From: Bradyrhizobium sp. NAS80.1
GTDB lineage: Bacteria; Pseudomonadota; Alphaproteobacteria; Rhizobiales; Xanthobacteraceae
Direction: 5' to 3'
Length of the DNA stretch: 64,000 bases
Assembly: GCF_001908205.1 (NCBI RefSeq)
Contig: NZ_LGHL01000017.1
Span: 1 to 64,000, forward strand
In this document: positions 7,813 through 16,708 of the stretch, one piece after another
Position numbering within the stretch: position 1 is the stretch's first letter
How the letters are laid out: every line of letters starts with the position of its first letter
Program-made: the position numbers and the translations under genes
Notes under the pieces: generated by a model
The model's input: the letters and a program-made list of their open reading frames with translations, nothing else
What the model was told of the DNA's origin: nothing
The model's database searches: none

Positions 7813-8466
7813 TTACGCAAAGGAAGCGCGCGCCGTCCGCGCCAGCGCCACCATCTCCATCAGCATCGCCTCGCTCGCATCCACCAGGTCCTCCAGCGTG
7901 ATGCGCGGGGCACCCTTGCGTCGCACCGCGCCGCTGCGCGCGAGCAGGGGGATGTGGATGAACGCCGCAAGCTGCGGCCCGCCGGCCTTCACGTTCTCGA
8001 TCGCGCGCCAGCTCAGATAGTTGCAGAGATAGGCGCCGGCATCACGAGAGGGCCGGGCATCGATGCCGGTGAGACGCGCGGCACGCAGCAGCCTTGCCGT
8101 GTGCGGACCGAACGTCATCGCGTCCGCATTGGCGGTGATGCCGCGCTTGCTCGAGCGGGTGTTGGCAGCGTCAGGCCACAGCATGGTGACGGCGTTGCGC
8201 GCGCGGGTCTCGATACGCAGGTAAGGCGTACGTGCGGCGAGGCCGAACATCAGCAGCGCATGTGGCTTCACCTTTGCGAGCACTTCCGGCAATTGCCGGT
8301 CGACCGCGGCATAGGTGACCGGGAAGATGTGGCTCGACATCTCGACATCATCGAGCGCCGGACGGCGCAGCTGCGTCAGCCGCGCGACCAGCGGCTGGGT
8401 CGGATTATAGGGCGCGCCGGGAAACGATCCGAAGCCGGTGAGGAGGATGCGGAGCTTGTCGCTCAT
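7813..8466 (-). CDS. pcp: Pyroglutamyl peptidase (C15)
   Basis: This 217-residue cytoplasmic cysteine peptidase removes N-terminal pyroglutamate from peptides. The start is the ATG at 8466, whose product begins MSDKLRILLTGFGSF. It overlaps the meaB stop (ATGA), so translation is coupled. The C15 catalytic residues are visible: Glu86 in YLRIETRARN, Cys148 in AGAYLCNYLS and His171 in AFIHIPLL. The Gly-rich family motif before the Glu is degenerate (GLAARTPY), so activity may differ from classical enzymes. Length is normal for the family. The coupling to meaB has no obvious metabolic logic. Confidence 0.88.
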   Translation of the reverse strand: MSDKLRILLTGFGSFPGAPYNPTQPLVARLTQLRRPALDDVEMSSHIFPVTYAAVDRQLPEVLAKVKPHALLMFGLAARTPYLRIETRARNAVTMLWPDAANTRSSKRGITANADAMTFGPHTARLLRAARLTGIDARPSRDAGAYLCNYLSWRAIENVKAGGPQLAAFIHIPLLARSGAVRRKGAPRITLEDLVDASEAMLMEMVALARTARASFA

Positions 8467-9452
8467 TGCAGCAGCACCAAAATCTGCTCGGCGGCGAGCG
8501 CTGGTGTGAGATGGCCTTCGGCCACCTCGGCCTCGATCTTCCGGACCTTGGTCCGCACCGATGCCTCGCTGCGCAGCCGCGCCAGCATGCGCTGCTCCAG
8601 CATCGACCACATCCATTTCACCTGCTGCTCGCGCCGGCGCGCGGCGAAATCGCCGGATGCCTTCATCGCCTTGCGGTGATCAAGGACCTTTTGCCAGATC
8701 TTTGCGATGCCGTCGCCGGTCAGTGCCGAATAGGTCTCGACCGGCGGATGCCAATGCTCGGAGCGCGGTGCCAGGATGTGCAGCGCGCCGCGATAGTCGG
8801 CGGCGGTGATGTTGGCGCGCTTGAGATTGTCGCCGTCGGACTTGTTGATCGCGATCATGTCGGCGAGCTCGACCAGGCCCTTCTTGATGCCCTGGAGCTC
8901 GTCGCCGCCGCCCGGCAGCATCAGGGCGAGAAAGAAATCGGTCATGTCGCACACGGCGGTCTCGGACTGGCCGATGCCGACGGTCTCCACCAGAACGACG
9001 TCGAAGCCGGCCGCCTCGCACAAGAGCATGGCCTCGCGCGTTTTCGCGGCCACGCCGCCGAGCGTGCCCGAGGACGGCGAGGGGCGGATGAAGGCGTCGG
9101 CGGATGCCGACAGCCGCGCCATCCGAGTCTTGTCGCCAAGGATCGAGCCGCCGCTGCGCGCCGAGGACGGATCGACCGCGAGCACCGCGACTTTGTTGCC
9201 CTGTTCGATCAGATATGTCCCGAGCGCATCGATGGTGGTGGATTTGCCGACGCCGGGCGAGCCGGTGATGCCGACGCGAACCGCCGTGCCTGTGTAGGGC
9301 AGCAGCATCTGCACCAGCTCGCGCGCCAGCGCCTGATGGTCGCCGCGCCGGCTCTCAATGAGTGTAATGGTCCGCGCCAGCGCCGCGCGACTGCCAGCGC
9401 GCAAGTCACGGGCGAGGGATGTGATGTCCAGCGAAGCTTTCTTCTCAACCAT
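8463..9452 (-). CDS. meaB: Methylmalonyl-CoA mutase-associated GTPase MeaB
   Basis: This 329-residue G3E-family GTPase protects and reactivates adenosylcobalamin-dependent methylmalonyl-CoA mutase. The Walker A loop is GSPGVGKS at residues 64-71. Other G-motifs follow (LAVDPSSARSGGSILGDKTRM, VETVGIGQSE, NKSDG). The C-terminal helical arm (RRREQQVKWMW) matches the dimerisation arm of the family. Its client is encoded by mutA-mutB at 14063-18576 on the same strand, separated by the Tct transporter and other genes. The gene overlaps pcp by four bases. Confidence 0.95.
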   Translation of the reverse strand: MVEKKASLDITSLARDLRAGSRAALARTITLIESRRGDHQALARELVQMLLPYTGTAVRVGITGSPGVGKSTTIDALGTYLIEQGNKVAVLAVDPSSARSGGSILGDKTRMARLSASADAFIRPSPSSGTLGGVAAKTREAMLLCEAAGFDVVLVETVGIGQSETAVCDMTDFFLALMLPGGGDELQGIKKGLVELADMIAINKSDGDNLKRANITAADYRGALHILAPRSEHWHPPVETYSALTGDGIAKIWQKVLDHRKAMKASGDFAARRREQQVKWMWSMLEQRMLARLRSEASVRTKVRKIEAEVAEGHLTPALAAEQILVLLQ

Positions 9453-9467
9453 GCCCTGCTTTACAAC

Positions 9468-9499
9468 GCCCCGGCGGGGCAGGCGAGGGCCGCTCGCCT
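9468..9499 (-). terminator. Double hairpin between tctA and meaB
   Basis: Two adjacent perfect inverted repeats, GCCCC-GGC-GGGGC (9468-9480) and AGGCGAG-ggccg-CTCGCCT (9481-9499), fill the 51-base space between the tctA stop and the meaB start. There is no U-tract on either strand, so this may attenuate or stabilise the tct message rather than terminate it cleanly. Confidence 0.4.
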
Positions 9500-9503
9500 G
9501 GAA

Positions 9504-11015
9504 TCACCGGGATGTTGCCGCCGCGGTCTGGACCGGTTTCACCTTGCGCCAGATCCATACCATTACGGGCCAGAGCAGGGCGCCGATTGCCATGGCGGCG
9601 AGGATTGCCGCGACCGGGCGCTCGAAGAACGGCAGGATGCTGCCGTCCGACTTGATCAGCGAGGTGACGAAAGCTTGCTCGACCATGGTGCCCATGACGA
9701 TGCCCAGCACCATCGCGGCCACCGGATAGCCGTTCGCTTCCATCACATAGCCGATGATGCCGAAGGCCGCGACGGTGACGACGCCGAACATGTTGTTGCC
9801 GATCGCGAACGAGCCGACCGCGCAGCACAGCATGATGATCGGCATCACGGTGGAACGCGGCGCCAGCAGGATGTAGGCGGCGACGCGAATCATGGCGATG
9901 CCGAGCGGGATCATCAGAATGTTCGCGATGATGAACATCAGATAGATCGCATACATGCTCGACGCCTTCTCGGTGAACAGCGTCGGGCCGGGGTTGAGGC
10001 CCTTCATGTAGAGCACGCCGATGGCGATCGCGGCGATGGTGTCGCCGGGGATGCCGAACAGCAGCGAGGGCACCCAGCCCGAGGCGATGCTGGCGTTGTT
10101 GCTGGCGCCGGCCTCGACCAGGCCCTCGACATGGCCGGTGCCGAATTTCTCCGGCTCCTTGGAGAATCGTTTCGACATTGCGTAGGAGACCCAGGCAGCC
10201 ATGTCGGCGCCGGCGCCGGGCAGCACGCCGATGATGATGCCGACGATATTTCCGCGCGTCATCTGCCAGTGGTATTTCCTCGTCAGCTTCCACTGGCCGG
10301 CCATGATGCTTCCGAACTTGCGCCGCGGCAGCGGCGGCGGCTCGGGCGTCAGCATCGCGCGCATCACCTGGGCCACCGCGAACACGCCGACCAGCGCCGG
10401 GATCGGCTCGATGCCGCCGAACAGGTCGGTGATGCCGAAGGTGAAGCGCGGCACGCCGCCGGGGTTCTCGATGCCGATGCAGGAGACCAGCAGGCCGATG
10501 AACATGCCCGCGATTGCCTTCACCGGCGAGGAGCGGGCCACCAGCGTCGCGCACATCAGGCCCAGCAGCGCCAGCCAGAAATATTCGAAGGTCGAGAATG
10601 ACAGCGCGATCTCGGCGAGCGGCGGCGCCAGGATCATCAGCGACAGAACGCCGGCGATGCCGCCGACGGCAGAGAACCACACGCCGGCACCTAACGCGAG
10701 CTCGGCCTGGCCCTTGCGGGTCATGGCATAGGCCTCGTCGGCATAGGCTGCCGAAGCGGGCGTGCCGGGGATGCGCAGCAGCGCGCCGGGGATGTCGCCG
10801 GAGAAGATCGCCATCGAGGAGGCCGCGACGATGGTCGCGATCGCCGCGATCGGCGAGAGGTAGAAGGTGACGGGCACGAGCAGGGCGGTCGCCATCGTCG
10901 CCGACAGTCCCGGCAGCGAGCCGATGACGAGCCCGTACACGGAGGCTGCGCACATCGCGATGATGACCTCCCAGGTGGAGATCAGCGCGAAGGCATCAAT
11001 CAGGGTTTTCAGCAT
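9504..11015 (-). CDS. tctA: Tripartite tricarboxylate transporter, large membrane subunit TctA
   Basis: This 503-residue inner-membrane protein has about twelve hydrophobic segments and the conserved family stretch GSLPGLSATMATALLVPVTF near residue 32. It is the transport channel of a TTT-type system and works with the small subunit TctB and the periplasmic binding protein TctC, both encoded immediately upstream. Only three bases separate tctB from tctA. The substrate is probably a carboxylic acid but cannot be read from sequence. The position between the mutase and meaB hints, weakly, at a link to dicarboxylate metabolism. Confidence 0.95.
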   Translation of the reverse strand: MLKTLIDAFALISTWEVIIAMCAASVYGLVIGSLPGLSATMATALLVPVTFYLSPIAAIATIVAASSMAIFSGDIPGALLRIPGTPASAAYADEAYAMTRKGQAELALGAGVWFSAVGGIAGVLSLMILAPPLAEIALSFSTFEYFWLALLGLMCATLVARSSPVKAIAGMFIGLLVSCIGIENPGGVPRFTFGITDLFGGIEPIPALVGVFAVAQVMRAMLTPEPPPLPRRKFGSIMAGQWKLTRKYHWQMTRGNIVGIIIGVLPGAGADMAAWVSYAMSKRFSKEPEKFGTGHVEGLVEAGASNNASIASGWVPSLLFGIPGDTIAAIAIGVLYMKGLNPGPTLFTEKASSMYAIYLMFIIANILMIPLGIAMIRVAAYILLAPRSTVMPIIMLCCAVGSFAIGNNMFGVVTVAAFGIIGYVMEANGYPVAAMVLGIVMGTMVEQAFVTSLIKSDGSILPFFERPVAAILAAMAIGALLWPVMVWIWRKVKPVQTAAATSR

Positions 11016-11018
11016 GGA

Positions 11019-11513
11019 TCACCAGGGCGTCGGCAGCAGGCCGGCAGGAAGCGGCACGCGCAGGAGCTTGCCGAAGATGAGGTGGATGGCGAAGGGCGAG
11101 AGTGCGGCGAGCGGCAGCGCGAGCTTCCACTTCGCGCCAAGCGCGGTGGTGGTGATGTAGACCATGATCGCCGCGGTGATGATGAAGCCGAGCCGGTCGG
11201 CGGCGAAGACGTAGAACAGCAGGAGCGCCGGCGGGAGCAAGGCGCGAAGGCCGTAGAGTTTGCCCGGCGGGGGTGGCGCAGCTGCTGCCTGGCCGTCCTC
11301 GAGCGGGATCAGCTCTTCCTCCTCCTCGAAGGAATGGCCGATGCCGAACACGATCGCGAGCCCGCAGAGCGCGAGCCCCGTGCCGATCACGAGCGGAAAC
11401 ACGTTGGGGCCGACCGGCTGGCCCGGCACCGGCGGCAAGATCCAGCCGCCATAGGCGGCCGCAACGCCGAGCACGACGAGAAACGATCCCGTGACGGAGT
11501 CGGGAAGGCGCAT
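11019..11513 (-). CDS. tctB: Tripartite tricarboxylate transporter, small membrane subunit TctB
   Basis: This 164-residue membrane protein starts at the ATG at 11513 (product MRLPDSVTG). A longer in-frame extension reaches upstream, but it reads through a palindromic intergenic repeat and is rejected. Four membrane segments are visible (VVLGVAAAYGGWI, VFPLVIGTGLALCGLAIVFGIG, LPPALLLFYVFAADRLGFII and LALPLAALSPFAIHLIF), with an acidic Glu-rich loop between the second and third. It forms the membrane complex with TctA, whose gene begins three bases later. Confidence 0.9.
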   Translation of the reverse strand: MRLPDSVTGSFLVVLGVAAAYGGWILPPVPGQPVGPNVFPLVIGTGLALCGLAIVFGIGHSFEEEEELIPLEDGQAAAAPPPPGKLYGLRALLPPALLLFYVFAADRLGFIITAAIMVYITTTALGAKWKLALPLAALSPFAIHLIFGKLLRVPLPAGLLPTPW

Positions 11514-11537
11514 GGAAGAAGTCCTATGAACGGTGTT

Positions 11538-11684
11538 CTCCCTCTCCCCGCGCGCGGGGAGGAGGGTCGGGGTGGAGGGGGGCTCTCCGCGGGGAAGGTG
11601 AGAATTGGCTTCGCGGAGACTCCCCCTCACCCGGATCGCATCTGCGATGCGATCCGACCTCTCCCCGCAAGCGGGGAGAGGTGA
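11538..11684. repeat. Intergenic palindromic repeat between tctC and tctB
   Basis: This block of about 147 bases is made of hairpins: CTCCCCGCG/CGCGGGGAG near 11543, GGATCGCATC-TGC-GATGCGATCC at about 11633-11655, and a perfect 11-bp stem CCTCTCCCCGC-aa-GCGGGGAGAGG at 11658-11681. It resembles the multi-hairpin REP/BIME-type elements of related genomes. Sitting inside the tct operon, it could act as an RNA-stability or attenuation element between the binding protein and the membrane subunits. Confidence 0.8.
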
Positions 11685-11742
11685 GGAAGTCCGCGATCCA
11701 GTCACTCCAACCACTTTCATCTCACGCGAGAGCAGCGCCGGA

Positions 11743-12735
11743 TCACGTCTTGGTCAAGCCGGCAGCCTTCATCGCGGTGCCCATCTGGGCGTCGCCCTTG
11801 TCCATGAAGCTGCCGAACTGGCCGCCATCGCCCCACACCGTGCCGAAGCCGCGATTGGCCATGAAATCCTTGAACTCGGCGGAGTCGTAGGCCTTCTTCA
11901 ACGCCGCGGTGAGCTTTGCGGCGATTTCGGGCGGCAGGTTCTTCGGCGCGCCGATGCCGCGCCAGGCGCCGGTCGCATAGTCGACGCCCATCGACTCCTT
12001 CAGCGTCGGCACATCGGGGAAGATCGGGTTGCGTGCAGGCGCCATGATCGCGAGGCTTTTGGCCTTGCCGGCTTCGATGATCGCGCGCGCCTCCGGTACT
12101 GAGCAGGTGGTGAGGTCGAGGCCGCCGGCGGCGAGATCCTGCATCGCAGGTGCTGCGCCATTCGACGGCACCCAGGCCACCTGGTTCGCGGGCAGGCCCA
12201 TCGCCTGCATCCAGCCGACCAGCGCGAGATGCCAGATGCCGCCCTGGCCGGTGCCCGAAGCCTTGAACTTGCCGGGAGGCGCAGCCTTGATCGCCTCCGC
12301 GAGGTCCTTCACCGTTTTGTAGGACGAAGAGGAGGAGACCTGAATGCCCGGCGGGTCCTCGTTCATCAGCGCCAGCGGGGTGTAGCTTTTCGGCGTCAGG
12401 TCGGTGAGGCCTTGCCAGTGCATCATCGAGATTTCGACCGTGAGCATGCCGATCGTGTAGCCGTCCGGCTGTGCGGTCGCGATCGCGGTATGGCCGACGA
12501 CACCGGAGCCGCCGGTGCGGTTGACCACGTTGAAGGGCTGGCCGAGGTCCTTTTCCAGAAGTGCTGCGACGATGCGCGCGGTGGCGTCGGTGCCGCCGCC
12601 CGCGCCCCAGGGCACGATCACGGTGACCGGCCGCGCCGGATAGGCTTGCGCAATTGCGGGCTTGAAGCCGAATGCGGCGGATGCCGCAACTGCGGCGCTC
12701 GATGCCGCAAAGCTGCGGCGCGTAATCTTTGACAT
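11743..12735 (-). CDS. tctC: Tripartite tricarboxylate transporter binding protein TctC
   Basis: This 330-residue periplasmic binding protein of the Bug/TctC family starts at the ATG at 12735 (product MSKITRRSF), preceded by GGGAGG. The export signal has a twin arginine (TRRSFAAS) and ends near AIAQAYP. The family opening follows: YPARPVTVIVPWGAGGGTDA, then ARIVA and VVNRTGGSGVVG. It captures the substrate and delivers it to TctAB. Genes in order tctC-tctB-tctA form one transport operon, with a palindromic repeat in the tctC-tctB gap. Confidence 0.94.
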   Translation of the reverse strand: MSKITRRSFAASSAAVAASAAFGFKPAIAQAYPARPVTVIVPWGAGGGTDATARIVAALLEKDLGQPFNVVNRTGGSGVVGHTAIATAQPDGYTIGMLTVEISMMHWQGLTDLTPKSYTPLALMNEDPPGIQVSSSSSYKTVKDLAEAIKAAPPGKFKASGTGQGGIWHLALVGWMQAMGLPANQVAWVPSNGAAPAMQDLAAGGLDLTTCSVPEARAIIEAGKAKSLAIMAPARNPIFPDVPTLKESMGVDYATGAWRGIGAPKNLPPEIAAKLTAALKKAYDSAEFKDFMANRGFGTVWGDGGQFGSFMDKGDAQMGTAMKAAGLTKT

Positions 12736-12869
12736 CAATGCCTCCCAGCCGCGCCCGTGATGTCGGGCGCTTCTTGTCAATGGCGGCATTCTAGTCGGCT
12801 TTGCTGCGCCGCTGCAAGGTAGCGCTACCAATGCGCTGTGAGCAACGCGTTGCGCTGCTCAGAACAACA

Positions 12870-13652
12870 TCATTGCGACTCGTCTGCGTCGCCCTTCGGC
12901 CGCGCGCCGCCGAAGATGCGTGCACCTTCGGCGGTGAGATAGGGCTTCAGCGCGTCCCACGGCACGAATGCGACATATTCGCCCTCGGCATAGGGGCCGA
13001 CCGCGTAGGGCGGGTAATGGAAGGTGAGGCCGGAGCTCTTGCCGGCTTCGGTTGAGGGCGCGAGCGTCACCGCGCCGATCTTGAGCAGGCTCGGCTCTAC
13101 GCTCTTGAACCACTCCTCGGTCGCGGTCTCACTGGTATCGCGCTTCTTCTTCTCGCTCCTGAGCGAGCCGATCACGGCCTTCACCATCGCCTTCATGGTC
13201 GGGCCGTTGTCGGCGGTTTCGGTGAAGAACGGACGGATCGAGATGCGCTTGCCGTCTGTCTTGTCCCAGAGGATCGTGTTCACGTCCGAGTTCGGATGGG
13301 CGCCATGGGTATCCATGTAGTCGTTGCGCATGACGCTGACATAGCGATCGGCAACCACCGAGCGGATGGAATATTTGCGCTCGAAATCCCAGCCGCCGTC
13401 CTTGAAGAATTGCGGGTCCTGCTTGCGCGAGGCGGCGGCTTCCGCAGCGTTCTTGTCGAGCCACTTCCTGCCTTCGGCGAGGCAATCGGCCGCCAGCGCC
13501 GTATCGGCCTTGAGCTTGTCGTCGAGGAAGATTCGCGCCTCGATGCTCTTGTTCTTGACGACGGCGTCGGGCTTGGAGTCGGCGGAATGGGAGGGAGAGA
13601 GACCAATCGTACTCAGCAACAGCGCGACGCTTAGTTTCAAGACGAGCTTCAA
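12870..13652 (-). CDS. Exported DUF3298/DUF4163-type protein
   Basis: A 260-residue protein with a clear Sec signal (KLVLKLSVALLLSTIGLS, cleavage near SHSADS). The mature part contains a segment with YVSVMRNDYMDTHGAHPNSD followed by a predicted beta-rich C-terminal half (FHYPPYAVGPYAEGEY and VPWDALKPYL), which resembles the PdaC/RsiV-like DUF4163 plus DUF3298 arrangement. The function of such proteins in Proteobacteria is not established. It stands alone; the neighbouring gene encodes an unrelated nucleotidyltransferase. Confidence 0.78.
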   Translation of the reverse strand: MKLVLKLSVALLLSTIGLSPSHSADSKPDAVVKNKSIEARIFLDDKLKADTALAADCLAEGRKWLDKNAAEAAASRKQDPQFFKDGGWDFERKYSIRSVVADRYVSVMRNDYMDTHGAHPNSDVNTILWDKTDGKRISIRPFFTETADNGPTMKAMVKAVIGSLRSEKKKRDTSETATEEWFKSVEPSLLKIGAVTLAPSTEAGKSSGLTFHYPPYAVGPYAEGEYVAFVPWDALKPYLTAEGARIFGGARPKGDADESQ

Positions 13653-13729
13653 GGCTTCGGCTCCTCAGCGATTGTTCGAATGAAGGTCAGAGATATGGCG
13701 CGATATGCACGGCAAGTGTCGGGCGCACG

Positions 13730-14026
13730 TCAAAATACTTCGAGAATGTCGTCTTCGATGCGCTGCGCAAAGTGGGGCGAGATGGTGCTTCGGACGGTTG
13801 CCTGAGCCTGCAATCCGGTCGCCTCCTCGATGATGTGCTCGACATCGATCAGGTTGAGCAGCGAAAAAGAGGTCTCCGGCTCGATCTCGACCAGGACATC
13901 GATGTCGCTGTCCGGGCGATAATCGTCGCGGGCCTGCGAGCCGAAGATGGCAAGCTTCGACACGCCCTTGCCTTTGATGGCATCGGCGTTCTCGCGTATC
14001 GCCGCGATGATTTCGTCGCGCGTCAT
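13730..14026 (-). CDS. MNT-type minimal nucleotidyltransferase, no HEPN partner
   Basis: This 98-residue protein (ATG at 14026, product MTRDEII; an in-frame start 12 codons upstream also exists) has the pol-beta superfamily motif GSQARDDYRPDSDIDVLV, with Gly29-Ser30 and Asp41-x-Asp43. This is the signature of MNT-domain antitoxins that AMPylate HEPN ribonuclease toxins. No HEPN-like frame lies downstream, where 77 bases remain before the DUF3298 gene, nor upstream, where mutB ends 36 bases away. It is either an orphan antitoxin or a stand-alone enzyme. Confidence 0.85.
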   Translation of the reverse strand: MTRDEIIAAIRENADAIKGKGVSKLAIFGSQARDDYRPDSDIDVLVEIEPETSFSLLNLIDVEHIIEEATGLQAQATVRSTISPHFAQRIEDDILEVF

Positions 14027-14062
14027 GACACAACCTGGCCGGTTACACGGCCAGTCTATCAT

Positions 14063-16219
14063 CTACTCCGCCGCCTCGCTATGCCCGAGCCGGGCATTCA
14101 GCTTGCGGATCAGCTCCTCGGCCGCATCCGCGATCACGGTGCCGGGCGGGAAGATCGCCTCGGCGCCGGCTGCGTAGAGCGCGTCATAATCCTGCGGCGG
14201 CACCACGCCGCCGACGATGATCATGATGTCGTCGCGGCCCTGCTTCTTCAGCGCGGCTTTCAGTTCAGGCACTGCGGTGAGATGGGCGGCGGCGAGCGAG
14301 GAGACGCCGAGGATGTGCACGTCGTTCTCGACCGCCTGGCGGGCGGCTTCGTCGGCGGTGGCAAACAGCGGCCCGATATCGACGTCGAAACCGATATCGG
14401 CAAACGCCGAGGCGATCACCTTCTGGCCGCGGTCGTGGCCGTCCTGGCCGATCTTGGCGACCAGGATGCGCGGCCGGCGGCCTTCAGCCTCCTCGAAGGC
14501 GTCGATCAGCGCCTGAACCTTCTCGACCTGGTTACCCATGCTGGACGCCTCCCGCTTGTAGACGCCGGTGATGGACTTGATCTCAGCGCGGTGCCGGCCA
14601 AACACCTTTTCCATCGCATCCGAAATTTCGCCGACGGTCGCCTTGGCCCGCGCCGCGTCGATCGCGAGTGCGAGCAGATTGCCGTTGCCTTCGCTGGCCG
14701 AGCGCGTCAGCGCCGCGAGCGCGGCATCGACGTCCTTCTGGTTGCGCTCGGACTTCAGCCGCGTCAGCTTGTCGATCTGGAGCCGGCGGACGTTGGTGTT
14801 GTCGACCTTGAGGATGTCGATGGGAGTTTCGTCTGATGGCTTGTACTTGTTGACGCCGATCACCGCCTGCTTGCCGGCATCGATACGGGCCTGGGTCTTG
14901 GCCGAGGCCTCCTCGATGCGCAGCTTGGGCACGCCGGCCTCGATGGCCTTGGCCATGCCGCCGAGCTCCTCGACCTCCTGGATGTGGCTCCAGGCCTTGG
15001 CCGCGAGATCGCGCGTCAGCCGCTCGACATAATAGGAGCCGCCCCAGGGATCGATGATGCGGGTGGTGCCGCTCTCCTGCTGCAGGAATAGCTGCGTATT
15101 GCGGGCGATGCGCGCCGAGAAATCGGTCGGCAGTGCCAGCGCCTCGTCGAGCGCGTTGGTGTGCAGCGACTGGGTGTGGCCTTGCGTCGCCGCCATCGCC
15201 TCGACCGTCGTGCGCATCACGTTGTTGAAGACGTCCTGCGCGGTCAGCGACCAGCCCGACGTCTGGGAATGCGTGCGAAGCGAGAGCGAGCGGGGATCCT
15301 TCGGATTGAAGGGCTTCAAGAGCTTCGCCCAGAGCAGGCGCGCGGCGCGCAGCTTGGCGACTTCCATGAAGAAGTTCATGCCGATCGCCCAGAAGAACGA
15401 CAGGCGCGGCGCGAAGCGGTCGACGTCGAGACCGGCGGCGAGACCGGCGCGTAAGTATTCGACGCCGTCGGCGAGCGTATAGGCGAGCTCGAGGTCCTGC
15501 GTCGCGCCGGCCTCCTGCATGTGATAGCCGGAGATCGAGATCGAATTGTATTTCGGCATCTTCTGCGAGGTGTAGGCGAAGATGTCCGAGATGATCCGCA
15601 TCGAGGGCGCAGGCGGATAGATATAGGTGTTGCGCACCATGAACTCTTTCAGAATGTCGTTCTGAATGGTGCCCGAGAGTTTTTCCGGCGCCACGCCCTG
15701 TTCGCCTGCGGCGGCGACGTAGAGCGCGAGGATCGGCAGCACCGCGCCGTTCATGGTCATGGACACGCTCATCTGGTCGAGCGGAATCCCCGCGAACAGC
15801 GTGCGCATGTCGTAGATGGAATCGATCGCAACGCCGGCCATGCCGACGTCACCGCCGACGCGCGGATGATCACTGTCATAGCCGCGATGGGTGGCGAGAT
15901 CGAAGGCGACCGAAAGGCCTTTCTGTCCGGCCGCGAGGTTGCGGCGGTAAAACGCGTTGGAATCCTCCGCCGTGGAGAAACCGGCATATTGCCTGACGGT
16001 CCAGGGCTGGTTGACATACATGGTCGGATAGGGGCCGCGCAGGTAAGGCGCGATGCCCGGATAGGTATCGAGGAAATCGAGCCCTGCGAGATCGGCCTCG
16101 CCATAGGCAGGCTTCACCAGAATGCCCTCGGGCGTCAGCCACGGCTCGGCGCTGCCGGCCGGCGCGGCGGTAGTTGTCCTCTCGAAGGCGACATCGGCGA
16201 AATTGGGAATGCGGCTCAT
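14063..16219 (-). CDS. mutB: Methylmalonyl-CoA mutase, large catalytic subunit
   Basis: This 718-residue protein interconverts methylmalonyl-CoA and succinyl-CoA using adenosylcobalamin. The ATG at 16219 (product [12 protein letters not shown]) is preferred to one four codons upstream. The N-terminal TIM-barrel carries the CoA-binding segment [20 protein letters not shown]. The C-terminal cobalamin domain keeps DGHDRG with the cobalt-ligand His at residue 595, so this is the catalytic subunit. The GFA-family gene lies 24 bases upstream, and mutA overlaps that gene, giving an operon mutA-GFA-mutB. MeaB, its GTPase chaperone, is encoded 4.6 kb further along the same strand. Confidence 0.96.
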   Translation of the reverse strand: MSRIPNFADVAFERTTTAAPAGSAEPWLTPEGILVKPAYGEADLAGLDFLDTYPGIAPYLRGPYPTMYVNQPWTVRQYAGFSTAEDSNAFYRRNLAAGQKGLSVAFDLATHRGYDSDHPRVGGDVGMAGVAIDSIYDMRTLFAGIPLDQMSVSMTMNGAVLPILALYVAAAGEQGVAPEKLSGTIQNDILKEFMVRNTYIYPPAPSMRIISDIFAYTSQKMPKYNSISISGYHMQEAGATQDLELAYTLADGVEYLRAGLAAGLDVDRFAPRLSFFWAIGMNFFMEVAKLRAARLLWAKLLKPFNPKDPRSLSLRTHSQTSGWSLTAQDVFNNVMRTTVEAMAATQGHTQSLHTNALDEALALPTDFSARIARNTQLFLQQESGTTRIIDPWGGSYYVERLTRDLAAKAWSHIQEVEELGGMAKAIEAGVPKLRIEEASAKTQARIDAGKQAVIGVNKYKPSDETPIDILKVDNTNVRRLQIDKLTRLKSERNQKDVDAALAALTRSASEGNGNLLALAIDAARAKATVGEISDAMEKVFGRHRAEIKSITGVYKREASSMGNQVEKVQALIDAFEEAEGRRPRILVAKIGQDGHDRGQKVIASAFADIGFDVDIGPLFATADEAARQAVENDVHILGVSSLAAAHLTAVPELKAALKKQGRDDIMIIVGGVVPPQDYDALYAAGAEAIFPPGTVIADAAEELIRKLNARLGHSEAAE

Positions 16220-16243
16220 GGTTTCAACCATATCAATAGGCGC

Positions 16244-16708
16244 TCAATCATGGTCCGGGTGCTGGTGGCTGACGATGGTCGCCATCTTCTCCGGTCCGTA
16301 ATTCTGCTGCGTGGTCTGGCTCGGCAGGTTGGAGATTCCGACAACCCAGCCAAGGCGGGACTCGGTTCCGTATTGTCGGGTCGGCACCACGCGGTCGGGG
16401 CGGTCGAAGGCGCCGGTCATGATCTCGATCCGGTCGCCGTCGATGCGGCCGAAACTCAGTGGCGTGCCGCAAGCGGCGCAATAGCCGCGATCGGCGATCG
16501 AGGAGGAGCGGAAGAACGACGGCTGCCCCTTGGTCCAGGCGAAATCCGTCCGGTTGATGTCGGCAAAGGAAGCGAACGGAGCGCCGCTCGCCTTCTGGCA
16601 CATCCGGCAGTGGCAGATCGAGACCCGGTTTGGTGTCGCCGTCACGGCAAAGCGCACCGCGCCGCATTGGCAGCCGCCGGTCAGAACGGTTTTGCTTGCG
16701 TCGGTCAT
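16244..16708 (-). CDS. GFA/CENP-V family zinc protein within the mutase operon
   Basis: This 154-residue protein has the zinc-binding cysteines of the Gfa (glutathione-dependent formaldehyde-activating) fold: Cys13 and Cys15 in GGCQCGAV, Cys32, Cys34 and Cys37 in ICHCRMC, and Cys77 and Cys80 in YCAACGTP. Members bind zinc and some bind thiols, but most, including this one, have no proven reaction. The start overlaps the mutA stop (ATGA) and mutB follows after 24 bases, so it is co-translated with the mutase subunits. Its role in that pathway is unknown. Confidence 0.9.
   Translation of the reverse strand: MTDASKTVLTGGCQCGAVRFAVTATPNRVSICHCRMCQKASGAPFASFADINRTDFAWTKGQPSFFRSSSIADRGYCAACGTPLSFGRIDGDRIEIMTGAFDRPDRVVPTRQYGTESRLGWVVGISNLPSQTTQQNYGPEKMATIVSHQHPDHD

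Noticed and set aside
8466..10601. 711-codon open frame on the plus strand
   Set aside because: It lies antisense to meaB and tctA. Its product is rich in Arg, His, Asp and Gln without domains, which is typical of a high-GC antisense frame.
11514..11720. N-terminal extension of TctB
   Set aside because: The extension reads through a palindromic intergenic repeat, and the ATG at 11513 precedes the first membrane helix directly.
13665..14033. Open frame overlapping the MNT gene as a possible HEPN partner
   Set aside because: It overlaps the MNT gene in another frame and lacks the RxxxxH motif and helical pattern of HEPN toxins.
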